Below are positions 11,762 through 24,552 of a stretch of 64,000 nt of DNA, in pieces. Both the position numbers and the translations under genes were made by a program. Below the pieces are notes generated by a model that saw only the letters and a program-made list of their open reading frames with translations, was not told the origin of the DNA and made no database searches. Positions within the stretch are counted from its first letter, which is position 1. The number at the start of each line of letters is the position of its first letter. The DNA comes from Microcebus murinus (taxonomy: Eukaryota > Chordata > Mammalia > Primates > Cheirogaleidae), in the NCBI RefSeq assembly GCF_040939455.1, contig NC_134112.1, forward strand, positions 21,044,501-21,108,500. The letters run 5' to 3'.

Positions 11762-12330
11762 GTAAGTGGGCCTGTGACATCTGCATTTGCATAAGTGCTT
11801 GAACTGGTGCTTGTCCAAGCCATTGTACCTTTGAAACATATCCCCTTCAACATAACTTCATTGAGTGGTCTCATGAAATGGTGATGTTTGGGGGAAAGAG
11901 CATGAAAATTGTACATGTCACAATTAGGTATGTTCTCATGGGGGCTGAAATAAATAATGGAGCCAGTTAACAGTTTTCCCCAGTTAGAATTTAAAATATT
12001 TCCCTGTGGGAAACTAGGTTATCAAGGATCCACTTAATGCAGAGACAACAAATAAAAGTCAGTGATTCTTAGATTCCTGTTGTCTTTACGAACGATGCAG
12101 TCATTTCAGAAATGAGTTTGAGTCGGAAGAGTCCAGTGCAATAAGCGTAGAGACCACGCTGACGAATATCCCGGTCGCAGGATGAAATGATGCCTTTTCC
12201 TCAGTTTAGCTGAAGTGGAGCGTGAGACAGGAGAATGGAATGGATTAAAGAAATTAATGATTTTTTAAAAACTCTTACTGAGGTTCTGAGAATGTGGTCA
12301 TTATGCATTTGGGTGCTTTGTGGTTTGCAG
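11762..12330 (+). other. PDE1C: short intron between exons B and C (569 nt)
   Basis: The donor is gtaagt and the acceptor is 'gtggtttgcag'. I see no repeat or other feature inside. Confidence 0.9.
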
Positions 12331-12451
12331 AATTGAAAAGCCAAAAGCCTTATCCCTCATGCTGCACACGGCAGATATTAGCCATCCTGCAAAAGCGTGG
12401 GACCTCCATCATCGCTGGACAATGTCGCTCCTGGAGGAGTTCTTCAGACAG
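12331..12451 (+). CDS. PDE1C: PDE1C exon C: metal-ligand aspartate, HTADISHP
   Basis: The exon is 121 nt: one base finishing Ala, then 40 codons. It starts IEKPKALSLMLHTADISHP and continues AKAWDLHHRWTMSLLEEFFR to a final Gln codon at a phase 0 donor (gtacct). The Asp codon at 12374-12376 sits in the H-x-A-D-x-S motif that supplies the last protein ligand of the zinc/magnesium centre in class I phosphodiesterases. EEFFRQ continues directly into GDRE of exon D, a family-wide motif. Confidence 0.98.
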
Positions 12452-13457
12452 GTACCTTGTTGCTCTACTGTCCGTCAGGGCTGTGGTCACTGAATATTTT
12501 ATAAATTTTCCTATCAGCAACACTATGATAAGGACTATTAAGATCACAGCAATTTTCTTGGGGGAGGGAGGGTTCCACAGCTTTCTTTGGCTTTCTGATT
12601 ATGTAATGTTTGAATCTTACCTAAATGCTAATTCTCAGAACATGGTATTTCTATCCTGTGCATTTCTGTTGGGAAAAAAGAAAAGCATTTCCTCGTGGCA
12701 ATCTTTTGTCAAAATGTCATTTGAGGTGTCTTTTACTATTTTGCTTCTTTTCTACTAAGTTGACAAAATGGCAGTTACTGTGGCATTGCCCTGTGGGATT
12801 AAGATATTGATGTTGAATTCATCTCTCTGTTATAATTGATTGAGTTTCATTTGAGTGGACAAGCCCATGCTGTGAAATTCCAAAACGAGGTGTGGCAATT
12901 TGGGGTGAGAAAATCACTAGCAACTACTGTTTCAATTATATTTATACTTAACTGCATCCTAAAATTCAGTGTTGTGTTATCTATAAGAGTAGACGGAGTC
13001 TTTAATAAGTGTGCATTGCTTTTAAACAAATACACAAAAACCATACATAGAAGTAGAGAAACTAAAAGGGAAATAAATGCATGGCACTAAGACTAAAGTC
13101 TTCTCAAATTCAGTCACGTGCACTAACCTCATCTCCAGAACTGCCATTCAGACATCTGCTGCTTCCAGACATGCTGGCCTGAGTTTGAAGGCATGATGTG
13201 TAGATTTGGGGATCTAAATTACAGTTAATTCAGTTCTTATTAATTTGAGAAGGGAGGTTAACAGCATGGATTCAGAGACCTCTAAGGTTCCCGTAAAATA
13301 CTGCTTATAAACACTAGTCTCAACTTAGGCCCCCAAACTGACAAGAGCTAGGATCTTTTGCTGGTTAATAAATCATATAACTTAGATTTTTGGAAGAAGA
13401 TTACTTCTGTGATTATTCTTACTCTTAGATTCTAGTTTGAATGGAAAAATTATAGAA

Positions 13458-13460
<3 letters not shown>

Positions 13461-13500
<40 letters not shown>
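13461..13500. repeat. (GT)20 microsatellite
   Basis: Twenty uninterrupted GT units. Confidence 0.98.
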
Positions 13501-13504
<4 letters not shown>

Positions 13505-14999
13505 TTCCTCCTGAACCTGTACACTCTGGTCATAAAGTAGGACTAGAGTTAATAGCATATTAAACTAAAGCCAGAAGGCTATTATTGGAGACTTTATTCC
13601 AACTAGTTTTTGGCCTAGGTCTAATCAGATCACCCCTCTCATTCCCTGTGGTCTTATCTATGATTTGCTTTTGTGTGTGTGTGGTGGGGAAGGATGTAGG
13701 TAAGGTTGCACCAGATGTTTTCTTAAGACCTTTTCAGCTTTACATGCCCTACATTTCCTTCACTCTGTCCTACAGATGTCCGCCTACACCTGCACACACC
13801 CAAGCTGTTACATGCACATGCCAGCAGGTACCCTATTCAGTGTATGGTTATTTCTCTTTGCAATGTCATCCTTGCCCTCCCAGAGTAGTTCTCAAGGGGG
13901 TCCAGTGTTGCAAAGGAACTAGAGTTACACAAATTCATCCTTTATCAAGGGTTCATTTTGAGCCATTTTTCCAAAAGCTGTTTTTCTAATAGTCGTAAGA
14001 GGATTTTCTTCAAATATCCACTCCCCTTGTTATATGCTTTCTTTGATAGCACTTTTACAGTAGTACCCCCTACAGCTGGAAGTATTCAGTCTGTTGCCAA
14101 ATGATAGCGCATAGCTAACTCATATAAGTTTGAGGTATTGAAGTGATTCCTTTTTTTTAATTATGAGAGAGTGAATATAAATTACTTAGTAAATACGTGA
14201 ACATTTTTTCCTCATAAAGGGAACCTTGTTTGTATACACATATACTTGAATTGAATGAAAATGTGAAGGCAGTGTGAAAATAACCATATCAAATTTCTTG
14301 CCTGTTGGAAATGGAATGTTAGCTCACTAGACTGGAACTATTTTTTGGTAATTATAATTCAGTAAATTATTTTTATTGACCTAATATTTTAACCCAGATG
14401 CCATAAGCCATAATAAGTAACCCACACAAGAGAAATGTCTCTGCTCTTAACTATAGATTTTAAATTGGACAGTTCAAATGGGAAATCACAATGGGGCTGT
14501 GGAGTTCTTTTAAAAACTGCATTTGGAAAGTTGAGTTATATTTCAAAATAAGGGCATAGCCTCAGTACAGATGGACCAGACCTTCCATGCTTTTCTAAAA
14601 GAGTAAGTTACAGCTTCAGTTTGATAACCATATTTTACAAAATTCAAGCCACTGCCTCAGAGTGATTTTGATGAAATATTGACTTTAAAGAGGTATAAGT
14701 TTGCCTCCTTGGTAAATGCATCTTTTTGTGAAAGCCTTGAGATTCATTGCCATTGTATTATTGTATATTTTTATATTTTGCAAACATCTCTTACAATTCT
14801 TATAATTTCCTCTGTGTCTGTGATTATTTCCCCATTTTTATTTCATGAATTGGGTTTTCCCTCTTTTTATCTATGAAATTATCTAATTATTGGTTGTGTT
14901 ATTATTTCCTTTTTGTTTTATAATGATTTAATTAGTATTTTCATTCTTATTAATTCATTTCTTCTAGTTGAGTTTATTTTTTTTCTAACTTTCTGAGTT

Positions 15000-15800
15000 A
15001 GATGCTCAATTTATTTATTTACATTTTTGCTTATTTAATATTAGAAAATAGAAAGCTAGGAGTTTGACTTTTTTTACCACGAATCTCATAAGTCCTTATC
15101 TGCAGTGTGTTCACAATCATTCTTTACTAAATATTCTGTAATTTTGGCATTGATCTCTCTTTTGTCCAAGAGTTGCTTCAGATTAAAGGGTTTGTTTCCT
15201 TGTTTATAATTTTCTAGTGATAGTTTTCTTTGCTTAATAGCTTTCTAATTAATCTGTGTCTACTGAAATTTGATCAAAGGATATTTTTGTTGTTTTGAAA
15301 TTTGTATATCACCTACTATATAATTGACTTTTGTAAATGTTTATGGCTCATGAAAACGTTTATTTGCAGGGTATAGAATTAAAATAACATCAGGTACATT
15401 CTACTTTCCTATTTATGTCATTTGGGTATTTTATATATCATTTTTAAAAAGTTGAGCTATCATGGGTTGCTAGCCATTTCTTTTATTTTCTCTTTTTGTG
15501 TGAAATAATTTTTGCTTCAGAAATGCTGGTTCTATGCTATGTGGTTCTTGGATATTCATAACTGTAGATCTTCATAGCAGAGCTTATTGCACCCTTTATC
15601 ATTATAACTCCCTCTTCTTTGTCTCAACTAATGCTTTTTCTAGAATTCAAATTAGACTCATATTAAGACTATAACCCCATCTTTGCATAGCTTTTTACTT
15701 TTAACTTTTCAGAGACACTTTGATTTGTGTGTGTCTTAAACACTGCATATAATTGAGTTTTTTAATGACTCTATCTAAGGTTCTTTTCTATTATTAATCA
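15000..15800 (-). repeat. antisense, heavily decayed L1 ORF2 remnant
   Basis: The AT-rich sequence keeps the order of old L1 ORF2 read on the minus strand: 'tgtcatttgggtattttata', then 'tatcattataactccctctt' followed by 'tttgtctcaact', then 'gtgtgtcttaaacactgcat' and 'ataattgag'. The match is by recall of L1 consensus blocks and the borders are approximate. Confidence 0.55.
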
Positions 15801-17369
15801 AAAACAGCCCTATTAAATCTATTGAAATGACAGGAACGTTTGAGCTAAGGTACTATCGTATTTTATACTATACTTTCTGTTTTTATGTTTTTTTAGAAAT
15901 AGCTCACTGATATTGTCTGTGCCATCTGCTTTGCTATATATTTGTGTCTTCTGATGATATGGAAGTTTTATATTATGTTCTGAGGTTTTCTAGTTAACTT
16001 GATAACGGAAACTTTAAATCCTCCATTTATTTCTATTATTTCTTTGCTATAAAAATTAGTAAACTTCTACTTTCTCCCACCTCCTCCCCAACACCTGATT
16101 TCTGTGGTTTTATTAACTTGCTTAGTTCTTCTAGTGTGTGCCTTTATTATTTAAATACAGCTCTATTACTTTATATATCAGATTTAAATGATATATTTTA
16201 CCCCCTCTCTAAAAGATAAGGAAGCCAGTGTTATGTATTGCCTCTCAACATCTTTCCCTCTTTCCTTTCATAATGTAACTCATTCCTTGTTTCTATTTGT
16301 CATTCAGTCACTATTTGTCAATATTTCTAAGTTGTCCTGATTTTTAAAATGAGTATTCTATTTCATGTACTAGATGCTGTTTACAAAAAGCACAACCTGA
16401 AACAATGCGACTCAGAAAGGTAGAAAATAAATAATTCTGGCAAAACATAATCCTCCAGTTGTTCGTCTTGTCTAGGTCCTACTCAGTGTTGGCACTTTGG
16501 CCATGGTTGACCCATTCATCTTTTGGTTGGCCAAAGTTGTTCTTCACATGATTTCTTCTAGAAGCACTCATGGAAACCACATTACTGTGTGCTTGCAAGT
16601 TTTTCTACTGCTGTCATACTTGGGTCAGGTTTGCTTGGGTATGACATTTTTGGATCAAACTTTCTCTCCTTGAGATCTTTTGCAGATGTCACCCAAATGT
16701 CTTCCACCCTTGAATGTTGCCCTGGAGAGGATAAAGCCATGCTGGAATTATTTCCACATACAGATGATAAGTCTTTTTGCATATGTGCCTTAAGGATTAT
16801 TTCTTTTATATAAAAAACTTTTTATTATGAAAAATTTCAAACATATAAAACGTATGGATTATTTCTTTTCTTTTAAAGCCTGGTGACATTTCTAGGTTGT
16901 GTTTCAATGATTATTATGCATTGGCTTTTCTTGGGACATGGTTGGTCTTTTCCTCTATAGATTCAAGTTGCATTGATTAAATCTTTAGATGTCTTCCATT
17001 CTTTTATTTATCTTACTTATGGAAAATAATAATTCATATGTCACCTCTGTTTTCTTTCTTTTCCATGTCTGTTGTATTTCTTCAACATTTTCTTTATCCC
17101 TCTGTTTGGCCTGCTTTTTTCATTCCTGCCGTACATGTCCCTTAACGTGTTTTCATGAAGGACATTTCTCCTGTGTACTGCTTCCAGCGCGATCTTCGTT
17201 AATTATATGCTTCTGGTTTTCTTGTCCATATCTTTCCTGTGCCCTGCTAGGTCTTGCTGCCTTGAGCCCTCGTTCCTGATAATTTCAGGAGCTTCTTTCT
17301 GTTAGTAGCAATATGTTTGGTCATCACTTGGTGGCACCATTTTTCTGATGAGTGTTCCCCATCTGTTGT

Positions 17370-17560
17370 TTGAGTTTTGTTTTGTTTTGTTTTTGCTGTT
17401 TCTGCTGCTGCTGCTGGTACTTCCTCATCCTCTTCTTTTTCTTCTTTTTCTCTTTCCCTACCTCTTCTTCTCCCCCACCATTTTCTCCTTCTCCTTTACT
17501 TCATCCCCCTTCCTCCTTCTCCTCTCCCCCTTCTTCTTCACTTTGTTGTTATTATTTACC
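17370..17560 (+). repeat. pyrimidine-rich low-complexity tract
   Basis: A (TTTTG)n start, a short CTG run ('ctgctgctgctg') and about 150 nt almost purely of C and T with TTC/TCC motifs. The open frames here (runs of S, F, L and P) are compositional artefacts. Confidence 0.85.
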
Positions 17561-17685
17561 ATCTTTGAGCAAAATGCATTCTTTTGGACCAACTATTTGA
17601 AGATTTGTACGAGGCAGAAATCAGAGTAGTAGTGTTCTAAGCTATCTGGAATTGTCCTTGGTTTATTATGAGGATCCTGTGAAGT

Positions 17686-17686
<1 letters not shown>

Positions 17687-17728
<42 letters not shown>
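17687..17728. repeat. (GT)21 microsatellite
   Basis: Twenty-one uninterrupted GT units. The poly-VCVC frame across it is an artefact. Confidence 0.98.
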
Positions 17729-17730
<2 letters not shown>

Positions 17731-18240
17731 GAATTTTTCCACGACTATGGTGGGCTGCAGTTGCAGGGCTTCTCGTAATACAATCTCTGTTCTCCACCCA
17801 GCCTCTTGGCATCTTTCTTCACCCCTATCTGATATTCACAGCATTTGGCAGCCCTTCCTTATGTAGCTTTGATTTGAGATTACAGATTTTTCCCAGTTTT
17901 TATGTTTGCATTTCTGTTCCTCATTCTTCTTATTTTTGAGGTGATAATTTCTGAGAGAGGAAATGGCTAAAACTTTACTATGCTATCTTAAATCCAAAAT
18001 CATAATACTTTTCTCATACCTTATGTTTGTGCCTCCCTGCCCTGGGACAGAGGAGTGTACATCGCTGTGTTTTGTTCAACTTGATCCTCCTGTTGCCTCC
18101 CCAAATGTCTCCTTTCTCTTCACTCCACCTAAAAAGACTCACTTGAGATATTACCTAAATGTCTTCGGAAGTTCTGACATTGACAGGTGTCATCTTCTCT
18201 GTGAACTTCCAATATAGACAAGACCCTTGTTTCGTTTGAC

Positions 18241-18615
18241 TGGCTTGCTGCTTACATACAGCTGCTGTAATGAACAAACCCCCACATGTAACAGCACACA
18301 TAAATGGAAGTTATCACCCACTTGTGTAAAGTACAAGTGTTCCTTGATTGGCAGGTGGTTCCCCAATGAGCAGTGACTTTAGACCAGACTCTGCCATCTA
18401 TCTGGCCTCCCAGGTGCTTGTCTATATCAAGCCAGCAAAAGGGGGAAGAGCATAGAAGAGCAAGCATGGGAGACTTTCCAGGTCTGAACTGTGCTGGAAA
18501 CACATCCCGTCTGCTCTTGTTCTATCACCCAGCACTAACTGGCAGTGATTCTAAACAACGTAATCTAGCTGTGTGGACAGGAAATGGAAGAGGAGAAGGA
18601 TGGGGGTTTGGTAAC
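18241..18615. repeat. possible ancient interspersed repeat, family not assigned
   Basis: Blocks such as 'attggcaggtggttccccaa', 'agccagcaaaagggggaaga' and 'tctagctgtgtggacaggaa' have the feel of a diverged mammalian LTR or DNA-transposon repeat. I cannot name it. Confidence 0.35.
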
Positions 18616-20877
18616 AGCTACCTGCCTACTTGCTCTCTAGCTTGTCTGTCATAAATGTCCCAGTGGCCAAAGGAACTTGAGTGCTTCTAACCCAATTATT
18701 GTCTTTTCATTCACTCAGTATTCATTAACTTCCTTTTGCATACCGACTTATCTTAACCTCTACCACAGGAATGATATTTATTTTTCTAAGCTGTCCTGGA
18801 AAAAAAAATGAGTTAGTTAAAAAAAATCCTTTGTGACAACTGATGCTTTTGCCCTTTGTTGAAAATGTTGACCTCTTCAATGAAGAGGAAAGTATATAAA
18901 TAATTCCTCAAGGGTCAGTAGCTGTACAGAGTCATACGATACTGTGTTATCAGTCAAGTTGGAGTCACCAGTAGAAGTTCATTCCTCTACATTACTTTCA
19001 GCACATTCTTTTCCAATTCATAATTGTATCTGTTCTCCAAAGGTAATTCAACGACCCCTGTTTTAAAATAGGCTGTTAATAACCGATTCTACTCAGCTCA
19101 ATTGAACACAAGAGATATAATTGTATGGGCAAGTTCATGGAATTAGAAGTTGTTTAATATCAGGCATTTTTTTAGGAATGAAATCCAAATTAATGTTTAC
19201 ACCTTAATAGCCAAGTGGAGAGTATTCACACACACCCTGCCCCATTAAAATGTACCAATAAAACGACTTGTATCCTCGCTACATGGGGAATAAAAAAGGG
19301 ATTTATTTAATATTTCTTCTAGCTGAACTATCCCACTAAGTCACCTATACCACTAGAACTTATGTTATAAATATCTTCGTGCTGTCCGAGTAGAAACCAC
19401 TCAGGAGGAAATCATTTCTGTCATGCCACTTGAGAGACAGAGCAGTCCTGAGTGGGGCGTACTGGGCACAGAGAAGCTATTATGTCCCGTGGGTGTCGAT
19501 ACAGGAAAAGGGTGCAGAAGGAACTGAGCCACTTGAAGACTGTTCCTGAGACCCTTGGATGTCCCCAGCTCCCATTGTGACCCCACTGCTCAGCTTCCTC
19601 AGACGCCCACTCCTTTTCCGTCCTTTCAGTTGATGTTAAACGTGCGTGTGAGCTAGCATCCTTTCTCTTTGGTAGCTAGCATGCCTTAGAAAGAAAAAGC
19701 ATTCCATTTTTGAACAAGGCCTGGTTGCAGGCTGTTATTACCTTTTCATTTTTTATTAATTTATGGGCAATGTTCATTACAGTCAGATTATGTTAGACGT
19801 AACAAATTCACTAAATGTTTCTCAAATCTTGACCTTAAATATTAGAGCTACTTATTGGGAAACAATAATAGTTCTGTTAGTAGTTATTTTTATTTATTTA
19901 CATACATTTTTCTCATTTCCTCCTCATTATAAGCCTTTGAAGTAGAGGTTATTATCCTACATTTGACAAGTATTAACATTGAAATGTAAGGAAGGAAAAT
20001 AACCTTCTTATAGTCAACCACACATCCAGTAGGAGAAAGGCAAGGTTCAAAGCACGAGTCAGTAGCCAGGATCCTGGGCCAGGGACATGAATGAGCACAG
20101 CCTCACTTCTACAGGGAGGGTAATAGATTTTTATATTTCCTCTAGGTGTATGTGTGGTTGAATCATTAAGCTTCTGGTTCAAGTTTTTGAAAACCATCTC
20201 TATCATTATTTAGGCTTTCCATAGCACTTGTTTATTTTAGTGATGCTTTTTGGCAAGATTGAGACTACATTGGTCAGACAACCATGTTTTATTGTTGTCT
20301 GACCTGATGGACACAAGCGAGCAGTTATTTACTGTTGTTCTTTTGGGTCCACTTTTCATTATGGACTGACCCCTGGGGTTAAGAACCCGGAAGCACTTAC
20401 TCCTATTGTGTGTGGCTTTAGCACTAGAATAAATCTGAATCAGTTTAGTTTGAATTTTAGCCCTGGACACTGCCCACAGCTGGTAGGGGGTCACTGGCTA
20501 GAGAAAGGCCAGAGGTTGGCACAGGACGACTTGGGAAAACAGAAATTTTGACCACAGTGCTGGCTCCAGTCCACAAGAAACATTGCTTGTTGCCTTATTT
20601 TCCGTGGGGGACCTATTGCTGCCCAACGAGGCTTTCTTTACAACAGCGTGAGCCTTTGCAGTTGCGTGGAACAATTGGACCCTGGAGGGCTTCAGCCTCT
20701 TGGTGTCTTTTATGCAGAGAAGCAGTCACCATAAGGACTTATTCCATAATATAATTGTAATAATTAAAATAAAGACGAGAGGCCTTCGTGGCAGCTGAAG
20801 TTGTTAAATAAAATCTGGGCAGCTAAGCCTACTGTTCTTTTACTGTGTTCATTTACTGCGGTGTCCTGTTTTACTAG

Positions 20878-20959
20878 GGTGACAGAGAAGCGGAGCTGGG
20901 GCTGCCTTTTTCTCCTCTGTGTGACCGCAAGTCGACTATGGTTGCTCAGTCACAAGTAG
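20878..20959 (+). CDS. PDE1C: PDE1C exon D: GDRE and nucleotide-binding glutamine
   Basis: The acceptor is 'tgtcctgttttactag' and the donor is gtacgt. The exon is 82 nt: 27 codons plus the first base of a Gly codon. It encodes GDREAELGLPFSPLCDRK followed by STMVAQSQV. The Gln codon at 20953-20955 is, by homology with other class I phosphodiesterases (S-Q-V-G-F-I-D motif), the invariant purine-binding glutamine. The splice junction lies just after it, so the clamp phenylalanine is in exon E. Confidence 0.97.
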
Positions 20960-21398
20960 GTACGTGCTTGCCAGCCCCGTGGATGGAAGGAAGCAGCAGA
21001 GTGGGATGCCTGGGGAAGTGAGCTCAGCTGCTCTCAGTGATTCTTTGGCTGAGAAACCGGCTCCATTCTGTCATGCTGTGCTCATGGCTTTGCCTAAGTA
21101 GGTCGAGGGAGCCACTCTCTTCATTCTTCTGACTGAAATGTGGCTCATTCATGAAGAATTAGACAGTGACACTTTTGGTGCCTCTGTCATTCCCTGTTAA
21201 GAGAAAAAGGGGCCTCAACTTTCCAAGGGGATAACAAGTATGGTTTTCAGGAAGCCCATTCTACTTCAGCCTCTCCATTCTGTGTGCAGTACTGGAAGTC
21301 ACCATGGCGTTTCTCCTGATGAACGCGTCTAGCTCTCTTTTCAGGACAGCACCGTTTCCTGGATCAGCCTACTTCTAGGAATGACTCTTTTAAAATAC

Positions 21399-21600
21399 TC
21401 CCTCCCTCCCTCCCTCCCTTTCTTCCTTCCTCCCTCCCTCCCTCCCTCCCTCCCTCCTTCCCTTCCTTCCCTTCCTTCCCTTCCTTCCTTCCTTCCTTCC
21501 TTCCTTCCTTCCTTCCTTCCTTCCTTCCTTCCTTCCTTCCTTCCTTCCTTCCTTCCTTCCTTCCTTCCTTCCTTCCTTCCTCTCTTCCTTCCTCCCTTTT
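21399..21600. repeat. (CCCT)n/(CCTT)n long homopyrimidine tract
   Basis: About 200 nt without a purine on the + strand: CCCT units pass into a long array of CCTT units, with minor CT interruptions near both ends. The KEGR/FLPS open frames on both strands are artefacts. Confidence 0.98.
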
Positions 21601-21879
21601 CCCCTGTCTCCGTTCCTTTCTTTTTTTTAAAAAAGCACTTTTTGGGGAGCAAGAGTAACTTTTACACCGCTAATAACCGTAGTATATGCATTACAAAATC
21701 CTCAGCTATGGCAGAGGGTCCGAGTGCCTTATATAAATTAAATGTCATTGGGAGATCTCCACCTTTGAAGAGTCTGAACTCATTGAAAAAAGAAATTCAA
21801 TAAGGATGTATTGATTTTTCTATTTGTGTTTGGAGTGCTTATTCTTTTTTTTTCTTCATAATGTATATTGAATCCCTGT

Positions 21880-22400
21880 TGGCTGTTGGGTACTGCTAGG
21901 CACTATAGCAGATGTTATAAAAACAAAGACAAATTATACATGGTACCTGCTTTCAAAGATATTAAACCATAATTGGGTGGTGGGAAAGATGTTATAAAAA
22001 CAAAAATCCATTAGGATCTTTCAATACTAAGGAAAAATTTTGTACATAGTACAATGGAGTACAAACATTAATAGTGTAAACTATTAATATTGGATTTATT
22101 GAGGGGCAATGTTTGAATTTAGTCCTAAGAAATGAGTAGATTTATCTAGGGCGGTAAATAGTGATATGTATTAGAGGTGACTTAGGGATGGGTGGAAGGG
22201 CATTCCAGGCAGGATATGTGGCATATACAAAGGAGGGAAACTTAAAAACTGCCTAGTATGGTCAGCGAATTCTAAACAGTTCCATATGGCAAGAGCAGTG
22301 GGTAGGAAGTAGGATGCAGTGAGGGACATATCAGGCCCAGATTTTATTGTGTTAAGAATAGCATGTGTTTATCCTTTCCTGTAGGAAATGAGGGCATATC
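21880..22400 (+). repeat. ancient mammalian-wide repeat, diverged
   Basis: It has the 'actgctaggcactatagcag' opening and the later 'gggcattccaggcaggatat' then 'gtggcatatacaaagg' block typical of an old repeat that also appears at 35975-36350. Smaller traces lie near 32350, 53300 and 58640. The family name is uncertain. Confidence 0.5.
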
Positions 22401-22444
22401 TAAAGAATTTTAAGTGAGGTTAAAAATATGTAAATTCTTGTTTT

Positions 22445-22648
22445 AGCCTGTGGGCTTAATCTGGCCCACCACCTGTTCTTGTAAATAAAGTTTTATTACA
22501 ACACAGCTAAGCCTGTTCATTTGCATATTGTCTATGGGTGCTTTTGTACTACAGTGGCAGAGTTAAGTATTTTTGATAGAGATGATATGGCCTGCAAAGT
22601 CTAAAATAACTATGTGGTCCTTTACAGATAAAGTTTGCCAAGACCTGT
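22445..22648. mobile_element. hAT-type nonautonomous DNA transposon, copy 1
   Basis: Characteristic blocks are 'taaataaagttttattacaa', 'ttgcatattgtctatgggtg', 'gatatggcctgcaaagtcta' and a terminal 'aaagtttgccaagacctg'. The family ends read roughly caggggtcggcaaact. It is in the opposite orientation to the copies at 37.9 and 40.3 kb. Confidence 0.75.
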
Positions 22649-23679
22649 TTGGGAAGATATCTCTGCCAGTAGCATGGAGGATTAATTGGAGGGTTTTCAG
22701 TAAGATTAGAGGCAAGGAAATCAGTTGTGTGCCCACTGCAGGATTACAGAGAAGAGATGATGAATGTCAGAACTAAGGCAGTAACAGAGACCGTCCAGAG
22801 GAGAGGTGGCACTGAAAGTACTAAGGATTTGGCTAAAGGCAAAGCTAAAATAAAGGCAGCAATCTAGATTAAGTGGTTGGACGATAGTCTGTTATTTACA
22901 AAGGTGAGCAGGGAGCTGATGAGTTAGTTGTGGTTTAGTTGAACTTGGGAGAAAAAAAAGGTAAAAATGATATCATCAAACACTTCAGTTTTGGTTTGAA
23001 ATTATACTGCAATTAAGTGTAATACAAACTTGGCTACCAGTGTTTCCTTCGCAGGATATCATTGGTATTTGGTTGGGACAATTCTTGGTTTTGCCAATTA
23101 CATTGTAGCACTTTTAGCATCCTTCACTGCCGAGCATTGAATACCATTATCAACCCCACCTCAGTCATTGTGAAAACCAAATATGCATTTGTACATTTCC
23201 AAACAGCCACTACAGAGAGAGGGGACTTGGCAGCATTTCCTTTGGTTGGTATTTAGCTCCTTCCAGCTTTCGTGTGGCTGCGTAATGAATTACCCTATCC
23301 TCATTAGCTCCAGCTCATATTTTTCACCTGATGTATCATAGAACCTTTGGGTGTCTTTGAGCTGTTGAGATAATCACTGTAGCCTGACTCCATCTATCTC
23401 CCCGGCGTGGCGATTTCACAAAGTATAGTTCTAGGTCTGACCCGTCTCCCAGTTTCCAACCCTGTTTCGTACTACTCTGTTTGTCCTTTCCCATCTGGAT
23501 GTGTCCCCTCTGCCTAAAAGTCAGCAGATCTGTAGCTGAGCCCATCCCCTATCCCCAGCCACGTTCTGTTCCCCTGCTTTGCTGCTGGCCTTTCTGGCTG
23601 ACCCCACCCAGAGCCAGTGCTACCTCCTCCTGCCCGGGATCTGAGCCTCCTTTGCATTCCCACCTTACAGTGGCACCCG

Positions 23680-24345
23680 GTCCCCACCTTCCTTACCTTT
23701 TGTTGGAGCAATTGCAAATAGCTTTTGAAATGATTTCCCCATCCTTATCCCCTCATGCTGTCTCCCTTCCCATCCATCTTGCCAGATTAATGTTCCCAAG
23801 AACATTTTAGAAATTTTATGACGAAGCTGCCCAGACATCTCCGGGGCTGCCAGTGCCCATCTAAGTCCCCAACCCCTTAGCCTGACAGTTAAGCGCCTCC
23901 CTCCCTGAGCTGTTGGTGACCTCTTGCTAAGCTTTTGTTCCCCAACTCCAAAAGGATCCCTATACCCGCCCTCGTCACTCCTCAGACACCACCCACTCTC
24001 CCATCCCGGCCTCACTCCAGCGCTGCCACCCACGGTGAACAGCCCCAGTCTCTCATTCATTCTTGAGGGCTCAACTCAAACATCACAGTCTCCCAAAGTT
24101 GCTCACAGGCCTCTCAGTGCAGGGGAAATATCCTCCCTCCCCCACCTTCCCAGGGGCTTTCATTTGGGCTTCTCTTCCGGCCTTCCATATACTCCAGGGG
24201 CCATTCATGTGCTCCTTCAATCTCTCCTAGAAAGTCTTTGAAAACAGGCAGGTTGTATTATTCAATCTCAGTCTTCTATGCAGTTCCTATCACAGTTCTT
24301 GTTGCATAGCAGGTGTCGAATATGTATTTTTGAAGCACTTTATTG
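23680..24345 (+). repeat. L2 LINE 3' fragment
   Basis: L2 blocks in order: 'ccttagcctgacagttaagc', 'ggctcaactcaaacatcaca', then the terminal 'gtcttctatgcagttcctat' and 'tgcatagcaggtgtcgaata'. It is diverged. Open frames on both strands here are GC-rich noise. Confidence 0.6.
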
Positions 24346-24552
24346 AACTATCAGCTGAAAAGTCATAGGAAGTTATGTAGGAGAAATTAAACTGTGACTC
24401 ATAATATTCCAATCAGGGAATATATTAAATGAGTGAGATCAACTCGTTCTCTCCTAAACTGATCTGGAGCCTACTATGTAGACGAATTTTAGAAGAAAGG
24501 AAATGCCCGAGCTAATGCGTCATTCCTCTGAAACGTTGCTGTTTCTTTTTAG

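Larger units (their letters stand above)
12452..20877 (+). other. PDE1C: intron between exons C and D (8.4 kb)
   Basis: It contains two GT microsatellites, an antisense old L1 remnant, a pyrimidine-rich tract and one possible ancient repeat, listed separately. A region at about 19860-20070 with 'ctcattataagcctttgaag' looks like a diverged MIR/L2-type fragment. The stretches 12452-13450, 13505-14980, 15830-17340 and 18620-19850 show nothing I can assign. Confidence 0.8.
20960..24552 (+). other. PDE1C: intron between exons D and E (3.6 kb)
   Basis: It holds a long CCCT/CCTT tract, an ancient repeat, a hAT-type element and an L2 fragment, listed separately. 20960-21395 and 22650-23680 show nothing assignable. 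Confidence 0.85.

Noticed and set aside
17348..17939. Hydrophobic frames rich in F, L, S and VCVC
   Set aside because: They are artefacts of the pyrimidine-rich tract and the GT microsatellite.
21341..21803. Long KEGR-rich and FLPS-rich frames on both strands
   Set aside because: They are translations of the CCCT/CCTT repeat, which has no stops in any frame.
23480..24240. Several 100-130-codon frames on both strands
   Set aside because: They lie in GC-rich L2-derived and flanking sequence, overlap one another on opposite strands, and show no domain or splice signals.
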